Position numbers and translations under genes: made by a program
NCBI GenBank assembly: GCA_910577115.1
Contig: CAJTMC010000024.1
Coordinates: 1 to 61,607 of the forward strand
Length of the DNA stretch: 61,607 nt
Direction: 5' to 3'
Source: an uncultured Lachnospiraceae bacterium
GTDB taxonomy: Bacteria > Bacillota > Clostridia > Lachnospirales > Lachnospiraceae
The notes under the pieces: model-generated
Database searches by the model: none
What the model saw: the letters and a program-made list of their open reading frames with translations, nothing else
Told to the model about the DNA's origin: nothing
Part shown: positions 41,363 to 50,246 of the stretch, piece by piece
How the letters are laid out: every line of letters starts with the position of its first letter
Position numbering within the stretch: position 1 is the first letter of the stretch

Positions 41363-42349
41363 ATGAAAATCATTGACATGCATTGTGACACCATATCAAG
41401 AATATGGGAAAGCAGACGCAGCGGCAAAGCACAGCAGCTTTCCGCAAACAGTCTGCACATGGATATCCAAAAAATGAAAAAGGCAAACTATATGCTGCAA
41501 AACTTTGCCATGTACATAGATTTGAAAAAAGACCTTGATCCATTTGAATACGTATGCAGTTTAATTGATATATTTTACGAGGAAATGGAGAAAAATAAAA
41601 GTGACATTCGTGTCATAAAAACGTATAAAGAAATTATGGAAAATGACAAATGCGAAAAAATATCGGCGCTTCTGACAATTGAAGAAGGCGGATGCTGCAA
41701 GGGAAAAATCGAAAACCTTGAAAAGCTCTATGAACGCGGCGCACGCATGATGACCCTGACGTGGAATTATCCAAATGAGCTTGCAAATCCAAACTTTTTC
41801 CAAAAGGAGACAGATGCAAACGGATTTCCACTGTTTGATGGTACAAAGGGACTTACCAAAACAGGTTTTGCATTTGCGGAACGAATGGAGGAGCTTGGTA
41901 TCATCATTGATGTATCGCACCTGTCCGATGCAGGCTTTTGGGATATTGCAGACTGCACGAAAAAGCCTTTTGTTGCAAGCCATTCCAATGCCCGCGCGCT
42001 CTGCGGATACGCGCGGAATCTCACGGATGATATGATTCGGACAATTGCGAATCGCGGCGGCGTGATAGGGCTGAATTATTATGGATGCTTTTTAAATGAG
42101 AAAAACGACAGCAGGTCAACAGCGGCAAGGATTGCAGAACACGCGCGCTATATCGCAAATGCAGGAGGCGTGGAATGCCTGGGACTGGGATCGGATTTTG
42201 ACGGGATAAACGGCAATTTGGAGATTGCGGACTGTTCGCATATGGATAAATTGTTTGACGCGCTTGGGGCAGCAGGCTTCTCACAAGATGCAATTGATAA
42301 AATCATGTATCAGAATGTGCTGGGGGTGTACAAAGAGGCGCTGCGCTGA
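41363..42349 (+). CDS. Membrane-dipeptidase (renal dipeptidase) family metallopeptidase
   Basis: 328 residues from ATG 41363 (MKIIDMHCDT), six bases after GGAGG; the ATG at 41357 touches the ribosome site. The binuclear zinc ligands of the family are visible: His7 and Asp9 in DMHCDT, the bridging Glu in LTIEEGG, then His in DVSHLSDAGFWD and His in VASHSNARAL, with the substrate-site Asp in LGSDFDGI. It is soluble, unlike the GPI-anchored animal enzyme, and would hydrolyse dipeptides including D-amino-acid ones in the cytosol. It stands between two spacer regions. Confidence 0.9.
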   Translation: MKIIDMHCDTISRIWESRRSGKAQQLSANSLHMDIQKMKKANYMLQNFAMYIDLKKDLDPFEYVCSLIDIFYEEMEKNKSDIRVIKTYKEIMENDKCEKISALLTIEEGGCCKGKIENLEKLYERGARMMTLTWNYPNELANPNFFQKETDANGFPLFDGTKGLTKTGFAFAERMEELGIIIDVSHLSDAGFWDIADCTKKPFVASHSNARALCGYARNLTDDMIRTIANRGGVIGLNYYGCFLNEKNDSRSTAARIAEHARYIANAGGVECLGLGSDFDGINGNLEIADCSHMDKLFDALGAAGFSQDAIDKIMYQNVLGVYKEALR

Positions 42350-42647
42350 GCGTACACATGCCACGTAGCTTGCTGCATGTGCACGTCATGTACTTGTGCC
42401 TGCTTTTCATAGAATGCATGTGTCAAAGTGACATGGGTACAAATTGCTTGAATTTGCATTATATTTGAAAAAATATGGGTGAATATTGTACGAGTATATG
42501 ATATAATGTCGCTAGACATTATACACGCGCGAATGGGCATAGGCCTGCCATGACTGCATGGCAATTATGGTATAAAGTACGCAAAAACGGCCTATATTGC
42601 AGATAAGAATAATAGTGCGCCAAAATACGCGCAGAAAGAGGAACAGC
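42350..42647 (+). promoter_or_regulatory. Palindrome-rich leader region of the alpha-galactosidase gene
   Basis: This 298-base spacer contains TATAATGTC-GCTA-GACATTATA at 42502-42523, a perfect repeat with 9-base arms that covers a possible -10 TATAAT, and TGCCATG-ACTG-CATGGCA at 42546-42563 (7-base arms). A smaller TGTCA-AAG-TGACA lies near 42420-42432. Either could be an operator for sugar-responsive control or a transcript hairpin. No cre box that I can support is present. Confidence 0.5.
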
Positions 42648-44861
42648 ATGATTTCAGTAAAGAAAATAGCAGATGAATTACTGTTTACATTATCAACAAA
42701 CAACAGCAGCTACCAAATGAAGGCAGACCAATACGGCGTGCTGCTGCACTTATTTTATGGGAAAAAGTTAAATGACGCAGACGACTTATCAAGCTTAATT
42801 TTTATGACAGATATGGGCTTTTGCGGCAATCCGGCATGTGTAGGAAAGAACCGTATTTACTCCCTTGATAATCTGCCTCAGGAAGTATCCGGATTTGGCA
42901 CCGGAGATTACCGCGACAGCATGGTAGCGCTCCTGCATGAAGACGGAAGCCGTGCAGCAGAATTTCGGTTTGACAGCTACGAAATTCTCGACGGCTCTTA
43001 TAAGGTTGACGGCATGCCCGCACTTTATGACACAAGCGTCACAAAAGGAGAAACACTCATCATCACGATGCGCGAGGTTGCGTCAGAAGTTTGGCTAAAA
43101 CTGTATTATGGTGTATATGAAAAAGAAAATATTATTACAAGAGCGGCAAAAATCATCAACAAGGGACAGCGCAATATTACCGTAGAAAGGCTGTTGTCCA
43201 TGAATTTAGATATGATGTTCTTTGATCCGGATATGATTTATTTTACAGGAAGACATGCATTTGAGAGAGCGCCGGAGCGCGTTCCCGTAAAACATGCCAA
43301 AATAGAAGTCGGCAGCGTAAGAGGCACCTCAAGCCACCAGTATAATCCGTCCTTTATCCTCTGCGACCACAATGCAAACGAGGAGTTTGGAAACTGCTAC
43401 GGCTTTTGCCTTGCCTATAGCGGAAATTTTATTGCGGCAGCACAGAAGGATCAGAAAAATCAGGTACGCGTGCAGATGGGCATACATCCAAACGGTTTTT
43501 CCTATCTGTTAAATCAGGATGAGGAGCTGATGACGCCACAGGTCATTATGAGCTTTTCAGACAGCGGATTTACAACACTCTCGCAGCAGTATCACGATAT
43601 TTTAAGAGAAAATATGTGCCGCGGAAAATATAAGCATGAAAAACGCCCCGTATTAATCAATAACTGGGAAGCGACCTATTTTGACTTTAACGGAGAAAAA
43701 CTGATTCATATTGCAAAGCAGGCATCAGAGCTTGGCATTGAAATGCTGGTGCTTGATGACGGATGGTTTGGAAAGCGCGATGACGACTTCAGCGGACTTG
43801 GTGACTGGTTTGTCAATGAGAAAAAACTGGAGGGAACCCTGAAACAGCTTGGAGAGAGCGTCAACGCAATGGGAATGAAGTTCGGACTTTGGTTCGAGCC
43901 GGAAATGATTTCCGAGGACAGTGATTTATACAGGGAGCACCCCGAATGGGCGCTTGCCATTCCGGGACGCGAGCCAAACCGCGGAAGATATCAGCTAACT
44001 CTCGACATGAGCAGGGCAGATGTGCGCGATTACCTGCTTGGGCGCATGACGGATATTTTAAGCAGCGCGCCGATTATGTATGTAAAATGGGATTTAAACA
44101 GAAGCATCTGCGACATGTACAGCCATGTGTCAGGAAAAGAACACAGCGGCGAATTATATCATAAATATGTGCTCGGCGTTTATGATTTGCTTGAGCGCCT
44201 GTTGAAACGCTTCCCTGACCTTTTGATTGAGGGCTGCAGTGGCGGTGGCGGACGTTTTGACGCAGGTATGCTCTATTACTCACCGCAGATTTGGTGCAGC
44301 GACAACACAGACGCAATCAACAGGCTTACCATTCAGTATGGCACAAGCTTTTTCTACCCCATCAGCAGCGTCGGATCACACGTTTCCGCCTGCCCGAACC
44401 ACCAAACAGGACGCACCGTACCGTTTCAGACAAGAGGCGACGTGGCAATGGCAGGAAGCTTTGGCTATGAGCTTGATTTGGGAAAGATTTCAGAGGAAGA
44501 AAAAGAGCAGGTGAAAAAGCAGGTTGACCGGTTCCACGCATTTTATAATTTAACACATGAGGGCGACTATTACAGGCTCACAACACTGGAAAATAACGAC
44601 AGCTGTATGGCATGGGCGTTTGTTGCAAAGGACAAGTCCGAGGCAATGCTCACGCTTGTGAAAACGCAAAGTGAGGGGAATCCCGTTCCGACGCATGTTT
44701 TTATGAAGGGACTGGATCCTGACAAAAACTATAAATGTATTATAAAAGATGACACAAGTGTCATAAACAGCGGCTCAGCATTTGTAAACGCGGGGATCAC
44801 AATACCGTCGGTTATGATGCAGTATGAGAGCGTAATCATAAGATTTGAGGAGGCATTGTAA
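42648..44861 (+). CDS. aga: Alpha-galactosidase, GH36
   Basis: 737 residues from ATG 42648 after AGAGGA, the usual length of the tetrameric GH36 group. The order is N-terminal beta-supersandwich (1-330), catalytic TIM barrel (about 330-660) and a C-terminal beta domain. The nucleophile is Asp482 in YVKWDLNR, the acid/base Asp552 in WCSDNTDAINR; DDGWFGKRDDD (370-380) and the CSGGGGRFD loop (530-538) bind galactose. It releases alpha-1,6-galactose from raffinose, stachyose and melibiose in the cytoplasm (no signal peptide). No sugar permease is adjacent, so uptake would use distant importers, possibly powered by the MsmK at 20026. Confidence 0.95.
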   Translation: MISVKKIADELLFTLSTNNSSYQMKADQYGVLLHLFYGKKLNDADDLSSLIFMTDMGFCGNPACVGKNRIYSLDNLPQEVSGFGTGDYRDSMVALLHEDGSRAAEFRFDSYEILDGSYKVDGMPALYDTSVTKGETLIITMREVASEVWLKLYYGVYEKENIITRAAKIINKGQRNITVERLLSMNLDMMFFDPDMIYFTGRHAFERAPERVPVKHAKIEVGSVRGTSSHQYNPSFILCDHNANEEFGNCYGFCLAYSGNFIAAAQKDQKNQVRVQMGIHPNGFSYLLNQDEELMTPQVIMSFSDSGFTTLSQQYHDILRENMCRGKYKHEKRPVLINNWEATYFDFNGEKLIHIAKQASELGIEMLVLDDGWFGKRDDDFSGLGDWFVNEKKLEGTLKQLGESVNAMGMKFGLWFEPEMISEDSDLYREHPEWALAIPGREPNRGRYQLTLDMSRADVRDYLLGRMTDILSSAPIMYVKWDLNRSICDMYSHVSGKEHSGELYHKYVLGVYDLLERLLKRFPDLLIEGCSGGGGRFDAGMLYYSPQIWCSDNTDAINRLTIQYGTSFFYPISSVGSHVSACPNHQTGRTVPFQTRGDVAMAGSFGYELDLGKISEEEKEQVKKQVDRFHAFYNLTHEGDYYRLTTLENNDSCMAWAFVAKDKSEAMLTLVKTQSEGNPVPTHVFMKGLDPDKNYKCIIKDDTSVINSGSAFVNAGITIPSVMMQYESVIIRFEEAL

Positions 44862-44903
44862 ATCTAACTTTTCACAGTGTATTGATAATATGGGGGCTTG
44901 CGT

Positions 44904-46820
44904 ATGCATATAGAAATTCAATGTTGCGGTATCGTCTTAATGCTGGTGCTTTTCCACTTTTACAGGCGCCAGAAACGAATCTCTTTGGACACCCAAAAAG
45001 CATTTTTGGTTATTTTTTGGGCGACCTTTGTCTGCATAGTGGTAGATATCCTTTCTATCGGTGCGATTAATTACCGGCATGTTCTGTCAGAGCCGGTTGC
45101 AAAATTTGTTGCAAAGACGTATCTCGTGACATTGATTGGCGTGGTCGTCAGTACGCTGTCTTATATGTGTGTGGATATTTACGGAGATCAGGAAGTTTAT
45201 CGGGAGAAGATGAAAGTCTATTGGCTTATGGCGCTTGCCGGTGTACTTGGCGTATATGCCGCCCCGCTTTATTATCAGTACATCAATCATACGACAGACG
45301 TAAAATACACATATGGGCCAAGTGTGTATGTGGCTTATGCCCTTGCATTAGGCTTCTTTATAAGGATTTTTTACCTGCTTCGAAAAGAAAAAGCGAAAAT
45401 CAATTCCAGACGAAGGGAAGCAGTCTGCCTTTGGCTTTTGATTTGGATTGTTGCGGCGCAGCTTCAGTTTATGTATACCAATATTCTGATTATAGGATAT
45501 GCAGGCGCCATCGGCATTATGGTATTATACCTGAAGCTGGAAAATCCGGAAACAAATCTTGACAGGAGTACCGGATTGTTTAACAGCGGCGCACTGTACC
45601 AATATACCGCGCAGCTTTTTGACAAGAAAAAGGACTTTTCGACTTTGGCGATTATCTTTGAGAATACCGCCTATCAGCATGTCTCATTGGATAAAAGGGA
45701 GTCTATCAGAATGCAAATCGTGGAGTATCTGCTCAGGATACCGGATGCGTACTCCTTTAAAAATGCAGAGGATGAGTTTTTTATCGTTTTTACGGATATG
45801 GAAACAGCAGAAAAAAGAGTGGAGGAAATCCGCAACCGCTTCGCCTCAGGGTGGGGGGCATATAACGGCGATACGGTAAAGCCTTGCTGGTTGTATCTGC
45901 CGCATGCCAATATTGTAAATCAGGCGGAAATTCTGTTATATCTAATCCGTTATATCAGACGGGACGAAAAAACGTTTACCGAAAAAGATTTTGTATGTAT
46001 CGAAAAGGACAGTGTTGATAAAATATACCATGAGCGGCAAGTCGTTCAGCTGCTTTTGGAAGCAATGGAGAATGACCGTGTAGAAGTATTCTACCAGCCG
46101 ATTTTTTCTACAAATGAACACCGCATCACGTCCGCAGAGGCGCTGGTGCGCATTCGGGATAAAGACAGAAAAATTGTGCCTCCCGGCGTATTTATTGATA
46201 TTGCCGAGAAAAGCGGCATGATTTTAAAGCTTGGTGCGATTGTCTTTGAACGGGTATGCCGGTTTATTACGGAGCATCCGTTAGAACTCTATGGTATGCA
46301 GTACATAGAGATTAATTTGTCTGTGATACAATGCGGTGACGAGCATTTGGCGCGGGACTATATTGACATTATGGAACGGTACAAAATTGATCCCAAGTAT
46401 ATTAATCTGGAAATCACTGAGTCCGCGACCACAAATGCAAAAAAGACGCTGCTTGGCAATATGGAAGACCTGATGAAATATGGAGTGCGCTTTTCTTTGG
46501 ACGATTTCGGAACAGGGCAGTCTAACTTGAACTATATTGTAGACATGCCGGTTGATATTATAAAGTTTGACAGAAGTATGACAAACTCCTATTTTGAGAA
46601 CGGAAAAGCAAAACATGTTATGGAAGCGGCTATTCATATGATACATGGCATGAATTTGGAAATTGTGTCGGAGGGCATCGAGACGAAGGAGCAGTATCAG
46701 ACAATGGAAGATTTGGGCATCAGCCATATACAGGGATATTATTTCTCAAAGCCGCTGCCGGAAAACGAGTTTATACGGTTTTTAGAAGACAGCTTACATA
46801 GGAATGAGGGCGTAGGATGA
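44904..46820 (+). CDS. Membrane EAL-domain c-di-GMP phosphodiesterase with degenerate GGDEF
   Basis: 638 residues from ATG 44904, seven bases after GGGGG; a TTG at 44898 is possible. Seven or so helices fill residues 1-215. A degenerate GGDEF domain follows (signature position NAEDEFF), then an EAL domain with all catalytic motifs: SAEALVR, EINLSV, LEITES, DDFGTGQSN, IIKFDRS, VSEGIET and IQGYYFSKP. It should hydrolyse c-di-GMP to pGpG, possibly under control of the membrane sensor. It overlaps the next gene by ATGA, so the two are translationally coupled. Confidence 0.9.
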   Translation: MHIEIQCCGIVLMLVLFHFYRRQKRISLDTQKAFLVIFWATFVCIVVDILSIGAINYRHVLSEPVAKFVAKTYLVTLIGVVVSTLSYMCVDIYGDQEVYREKMKVYWLMALAGVLGVYAAPLYYQYINHTTDVKYTYGPSVYVAYALALGFFIRIFYLLRKEKAKINSRRREAVCLWLLIWIVAAQLQFMYTNILIIGYAGAIGIMVLYLKLENPETNLDRSTGLFNSGALYQYTAQLFDKKKDFSTLAIIFENTAYQHVSLDKRESIRMQIVEYLLRIPDAYSFKNAEDEFFIVFTDMETAEKRVEEIRNRFASGWGAYNGDTVKPCWLYLPHANIVNQAEILLYLIRYIRRDEKTFTEKDFVCIEKDSVDKIYHERQVVQLLLEAMENDRVEVFYQPIFSTNEHRITSAEALVRIRDKDRKIVPPGVFIDIAEKSGMILKLGAIVFERVCRFITEHPLELYGMQYIEINLSVIQCGDEHLARDYIDIMERYKIDPKYINLEITESATTNAKKTLLGNMEDLMKYGVRFSLDDFGTGQSNLNYIVDMPVDIIKFDRSMTNSYFENGKAKHVMEAAIHMIHGMNLEIVSEGIETKEQYQTMEDLGISHIQGYYFSKPLPENEFIRFLEDSLHRNEGVG

Positions 46821-47413
46821 AAAAGCTGGTAAAGATTATTTCTGTGCTTATTTTTCTGGAATGCTGTATTTTGGCAACACTGCTTATTGTGCCGATTGTG
46901 TCAGGCAAAAAGGTTTTGATTGGTCATATTTCTGGGACACAGTTGACTTATGGTGTTATTACAGCGATTTTTATTTTGGGTATTGTTCTTGTAATTGTTC
47001 GATACGGGGGGAGCAGATGCAGAAAAAATTTAATTATTATGATAGCAGTTTCTGTTATTTCAACGGGGGCGCTGTTGGGGACCTGTTTTCTGTATTTGTT
47101 GTTTGTGGCAGGGAGTGAAACATATTATACGTTTTACTCTCCGGACGGTCGGTATTCTGTTGTAGCGGAAGAGCGGTCATGGCTTCTTGCAGGGAGCGTT
47201 ATTTTATATGAGCGTACAAACCCGTTCCTTGTTGAGGAACGGGCAAGGCTCCTGACTGATGATGGGTTTCGGGCGATTTCCTCAGAAGCCTATGAGATAT
47301 GGTGGAATGATAATGTGGTGACCTTTACGATTGAGACGACGAATTGGGATCAACCGAAGGATACGGCGGTAGTAATCTTATCTTCTATCCAATCAGACAT
47401 TCCTTTCCCCTAA
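46817..47413 (+). CDS. Hypothetical membrane protein
   Basis: 198 residues. The ATG overlaps the stop of the EAL gene (ATGA), so it is coexpressed with it. Three hydrophobic helices at about 6-28, 42-62 and 72-98 are followed by a soluble domain of 100 residues beginning FYSPDGRYSVVAEERSWLL, a SPDGRY-type beta turn also seen in secreted beta-rich domains. I do not recognise the family. The last 29 bases overlap the 3' end of the convergent gene at 47385, which is unusual but both frames look real. Confidence 0.6.
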   Translation: MKKLVKIISVLIFLECCILATLLIVPIVSGKKVLIGHISGTQLTYGVITAIFILGIVLVIVRYGGSRCRKNLIIMIAVSVISTGALLGTCFLYLLFVAGSETYYTFYSPDGRYSVVAEERSWLLAGSVILYERTNPFLVEERARLLTDDGFRAISSEAYEIWWNDNVVTFTIETTNWDQPKDTAVVILSSIQSDIPFP

Positions 47414-49073
47414 AGGCAAATCCGTATTTTCGGATTCGCGCAGAGACAATTCCCTTTGTTTCCAGAGATGCGCTGTAGCGCTTTTTCTCTATTTGCTGCA
47501 GTGCCGCTTCGACTGTCTCGCTAAGCGTTTTTTCATCATCGCAATCTTGTACTTTAAATTCCATAATGATGGCATCATCACTTTCATTCAGCGGTTCAAG
47601 TATCACATCGTATCGTCCGAATCCGCTTTCTCTGTTTGATGTCAATGAATATCTGTCTGCAAGTTCCACCATAAGTCCCAGCACAAAGCCATGATAAAAA
47701 CGTTCCGGTTCCGTATGCTCTGACGGTTTGTTCCCAGTGTCAAAGCTGCTAAAGGTTGCAAGGGCTACTTTGTTCATATACAAATTCATAGCTTTTTTAT
47801 CGTCAGAAATTAACGCTTTAATAAAGTCATTGTAAGAGGTTTCGGCATTTCCATTAAACCAGCTCTTTACCATATTTGAAAACATGCTTTCTACTTCCAT
47901 ATTTGTTAAACGTAATGTATACACTTTTTTAAGCAGTCTTCCGATCCGTTTAAGATTCTCTACTTTAAGATATCCTGTTGCCAATAATAAACTCCAAACC
48001 GCATTTGCATTACCGTTCAGCTGATCAAATATAATCTGTTCATCTAGCTCCGCATCAAAGCTTTTACCATTGAGGAGATCCTCCATTATTTGTTTTATAT
48101 GTGAATTACCGGTTCGTATCAGTGAATTCACAAGCCCGTTTCCGCTTGTATTTGACCAATACGTATTAAATTCTCCTTTTTTCTTGATATATGACGCAAT
48201 AGACCAAGGATTATAAATATCGGCATATTTGCCAAATGTAAATCCGTCATACCAATTTTTAACCTGCCGCTTTTCCTTGCCAAGTCCTGCATCATCAAGC
48301 GCTTTGAATACCTCCGGTTCCGTAAATCCAAAGGATGTAGCATATTCTTCAGAGGTTGTGGTCACTATTTCAAGGTTATTTAGATCAGAAAAAATACTTT
48401 CCTTTGAAATTCTTGTAATGCCGGTAATCAATCCCCGATAAATGTGGTTGTTTGTCTTAAATGTAGAATTAAATAATCCCCTAAAAAATGCAACTGCCTC
48501 ATCCCAATAGTTCGACAGCCATGCCTCCTGCATGGGCGTATCATATTCATCAAGTAGAATAATAACATCTTTGCCATAAAAACGGTGTAAAAAATCAGTC
48601 ATAGAATTAATTGCACCGGATGCTACTTCGTCGCTCATTCCGGGACGTATGCTTTTATAATATTGCTTTTCATTTCTGCTTAGCAGGCTGCTTTCTAACA
48701 AGTAATTATGCTGTTCATATAATTTAGCAATTACCTCAGTTATTTTATATTCCATTTTTTCATAAGTAACTGCCTTTACGTTGGCAAAACTTAGAAATAT
48801 TACAGGATAAGTACCCTGCAGCACTTTGTACTTTTCATCATTCCATATAAATTTATCCGCAAACAAATCACCTCTTCCAGCATATTTATTTGAAAAGAAG
48901 CATTCAACCATACTCAGATTAAGTGTCTTACCGAATCTGCGCGGCCGCGTAATTAACGTGACTTTATCTCCGCATTCCCACCATTCTTTAATGAAACTGG
49001 TCTTATCTATATAAAATATGTCCTCGTTTATTACCTCTTCGTAGTTCTGATATCCAAGACCTGCCTTTGCCAT
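47385..49073 (-). CDS. AAA-ATPase-like protein with PD-(D/E)XK nuclease-type domain
   Basis: 562 residues, AGGAGGG nine bases before the start. Residues 1-300 match the AAA-ATPase_like family (PF09820 type): FYIDKTSFIKEWW, a Walker A variant TRPRRFGKTLNLSM, Walker B VIILLDEYDTPMQEAW and the sensor region ITGITRISKESIFSDLNN. Residues about 460-562 match the associated PD-(D/E)XK domain (RYDVILEPLNESDDAIIMEFKV, with the catalytic-type Asp, Glu and Lys). Such proteins occur in many paralogous copies in gut Clostridia and Bacteroidetes; their function is not known, though a role in defence or mobile elements has been suggested. It is a lone gene. Confidence 0.88.
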   Translation of the reverse strand: MAKAGLGYQNYEEVINEDIFYIDKTSFIKEWWECGDKVTLITRPRRFGKTLNLSMVECFFSNKYAGRGDLFADKFIWNDEKYKVLQGTYPVIFLSFANVKAVTYEKMEYKITEVIAKLYEQHNYLLESSLLSRNEKQYYKSIRPGMSDEVASGAINSMTDFLHRFYGKDVIILLDEYDTPMQEAWLSNYWDEAVAFFRGLFNSTFKTNNHIYRGLITGITRISKESIFSDLNNLEIVTTTSEEYATSFGFTEPEVFKALDDAGLGKEKRQVKNWYDGFTFGKYADIYNPWSIASYIKKKGEFNTYWSNTSGNGLVNSLIRTGNSHIKQIMEDLLNGKSFDAELDEQIIFDQLNGNANAVWSLLLATGYLKVENLKRIGRLLKKVYTLRLTNMEVESMFSNMVKSWFNGNAETSYNDFIKALISDDKKAMNLYMNKVALATFSSFDTGNKPSEHTEPERFYHGFVLGLMVELADRYSLTSNRESGFGRYDVILEPLNESDDAIIMEFKVQDCDDEKTLSETVEAALQQIEKKRYSASLETKGIVSARIRKYGFAFRGKECLIG

Positions 49074-49177
49074 TCGTTGAATCCCTCCTAAGCAGTAAAA
49101 TAGTTAAGTTCATTATAGCTGTTTTAGTGGGGTAATACAAGGTTTTCTAAACGGTTGGACTGCACTTCATCAATTTA

Positions 49178-50203
49178 TCACTTTCCTAATAGAAAAAAAT
49201 TTATAAATTTTATTTTGCGGATCAATCTGGTTATCAAGTAAGTTCCAATTAACACAACAATTGATAACAAAATTGTTCTAATTAAATTATATGAACTATT
49301 TCGTGTTACTTCAAACACTAGTTCATTAATAATTTCCGTAGAGAATATATATATTCCTAATGTTTCGTTTCCTATTATCCTAAAACATTTGATAAATCTA
49401 TTACTAAATATTGAAAGAATTTCGCATATAATTTTATATATGGCTAAGCTGCCAACTAGGCCTATTACATATCTGAATAAATCAATAAAAATTAACTGAT
49501 ATAATATTTCTGTTATATTTGACGAAGTAATATTTAAACTTATACCAGTTATATATATATAGTGATTATTGCTATAAAAAGCTAACATTAATAACCAAAT
49601 TGGAATACATGCCAAATATAGTTGGCTTGAGATATTAAAATTTGATTTTTTTATGTAATAGCCAATCCAAAAAAAGGGGGCTGTAAATTTAAACATATTT
49701 GACATTAAAACATCGGGTGTAATAAATATCAATATAATTGCAATAAACAACAAAAAATATTTTATATTCTTCTTTGTGATTTTTTCAAATAAATATATGG
49801 ATATGCTCGAATAAATCAGTGCCCACAAAAACCATAAGGTATGAAAAACATAATAAAGAAGATTTCTAAAAAATATAAGTGAGAAATACATATTAAAGGG
49901 TGTATTTATTAATGTTTTTACTAATGCAAATGTTAAAATAGGAATAAAATATGATATTTCACGATTTATAATTTTTTTAACACATTTGCTATTTTCAAGA
50001 GATATACAAAATAAATAACCGCTAATCAAAATAAATAATGGCATATGAAATGAATAGATAGTTTTATATAAAATATTTGTATAAAATAACTCTTCTGTTC
50101 TGTAAATGGCACCATTATATAATTGAATTGCATGCCCGAAAACCACACAAAAAATAGCAAATCCTTTTAAAACATCTACTTTTTCTATTCGTTTCTTATC
50201 CAT
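49178..50203 (-). CDS. Acyltransferase-3 family membrane protein
   Basis: 341 residues from ATG 50203 (MDKKRIEKVDVLKG), six bases after GGAG. The pattern EKVDVLKGFAIFCVVFGHA contains the family's R/K-x-D..KGxAI and catalytic-type His in VFGHA. About ten hydrophobic helices follow. Members O-acetylate surface polysaccharides or lipids. As the last gene of the glycan operon it probably acetylates the exported repeat unit. The sequence is very AT-rich, like its neighbours. Confidence 0.85.
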   Translation of the reverse strand: MDKKRIEKVDVLKGFAIFCVVFGHAIQLYNGAIYRTEELFYTNILYKTIYSFHMPLFILISGYLFCISLENSKCVKKIINREISYFIPILTFALVKTLINTPFNMYFSLIFFRNLLYYVFHTLWFLWALIYSSISIYLFEKITKKNIKYFLLFIAIILIFITPDVLMSNMFKFTAPFFWIGYYIKKSNFNISSQLYLACIPIWLLMLAFYSNNHYIYITGISLNITSSNITEILYQLIFIDLFRYVIGLVGSLAIYKIICEILSIFSNRFIKCFRIIGNETLGIYIFSTEIINELVFEVTRNSSYNLIRTILLSIVVLIGTYLITRLIRKIKFINFFLLGK

Positions 50204-50246
50204 CATTCTCTCCATTATAAAAATCCTATTTAACTTCAAAAATTAT

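Noticed and set aside
47385..49073. Consideration as a transposase or mobile-element ATPase
   Set aside because: No inverted repeats or target duplication flank it and motifs fit the AAA-ATPase_like/PD-(D/E)XK family.
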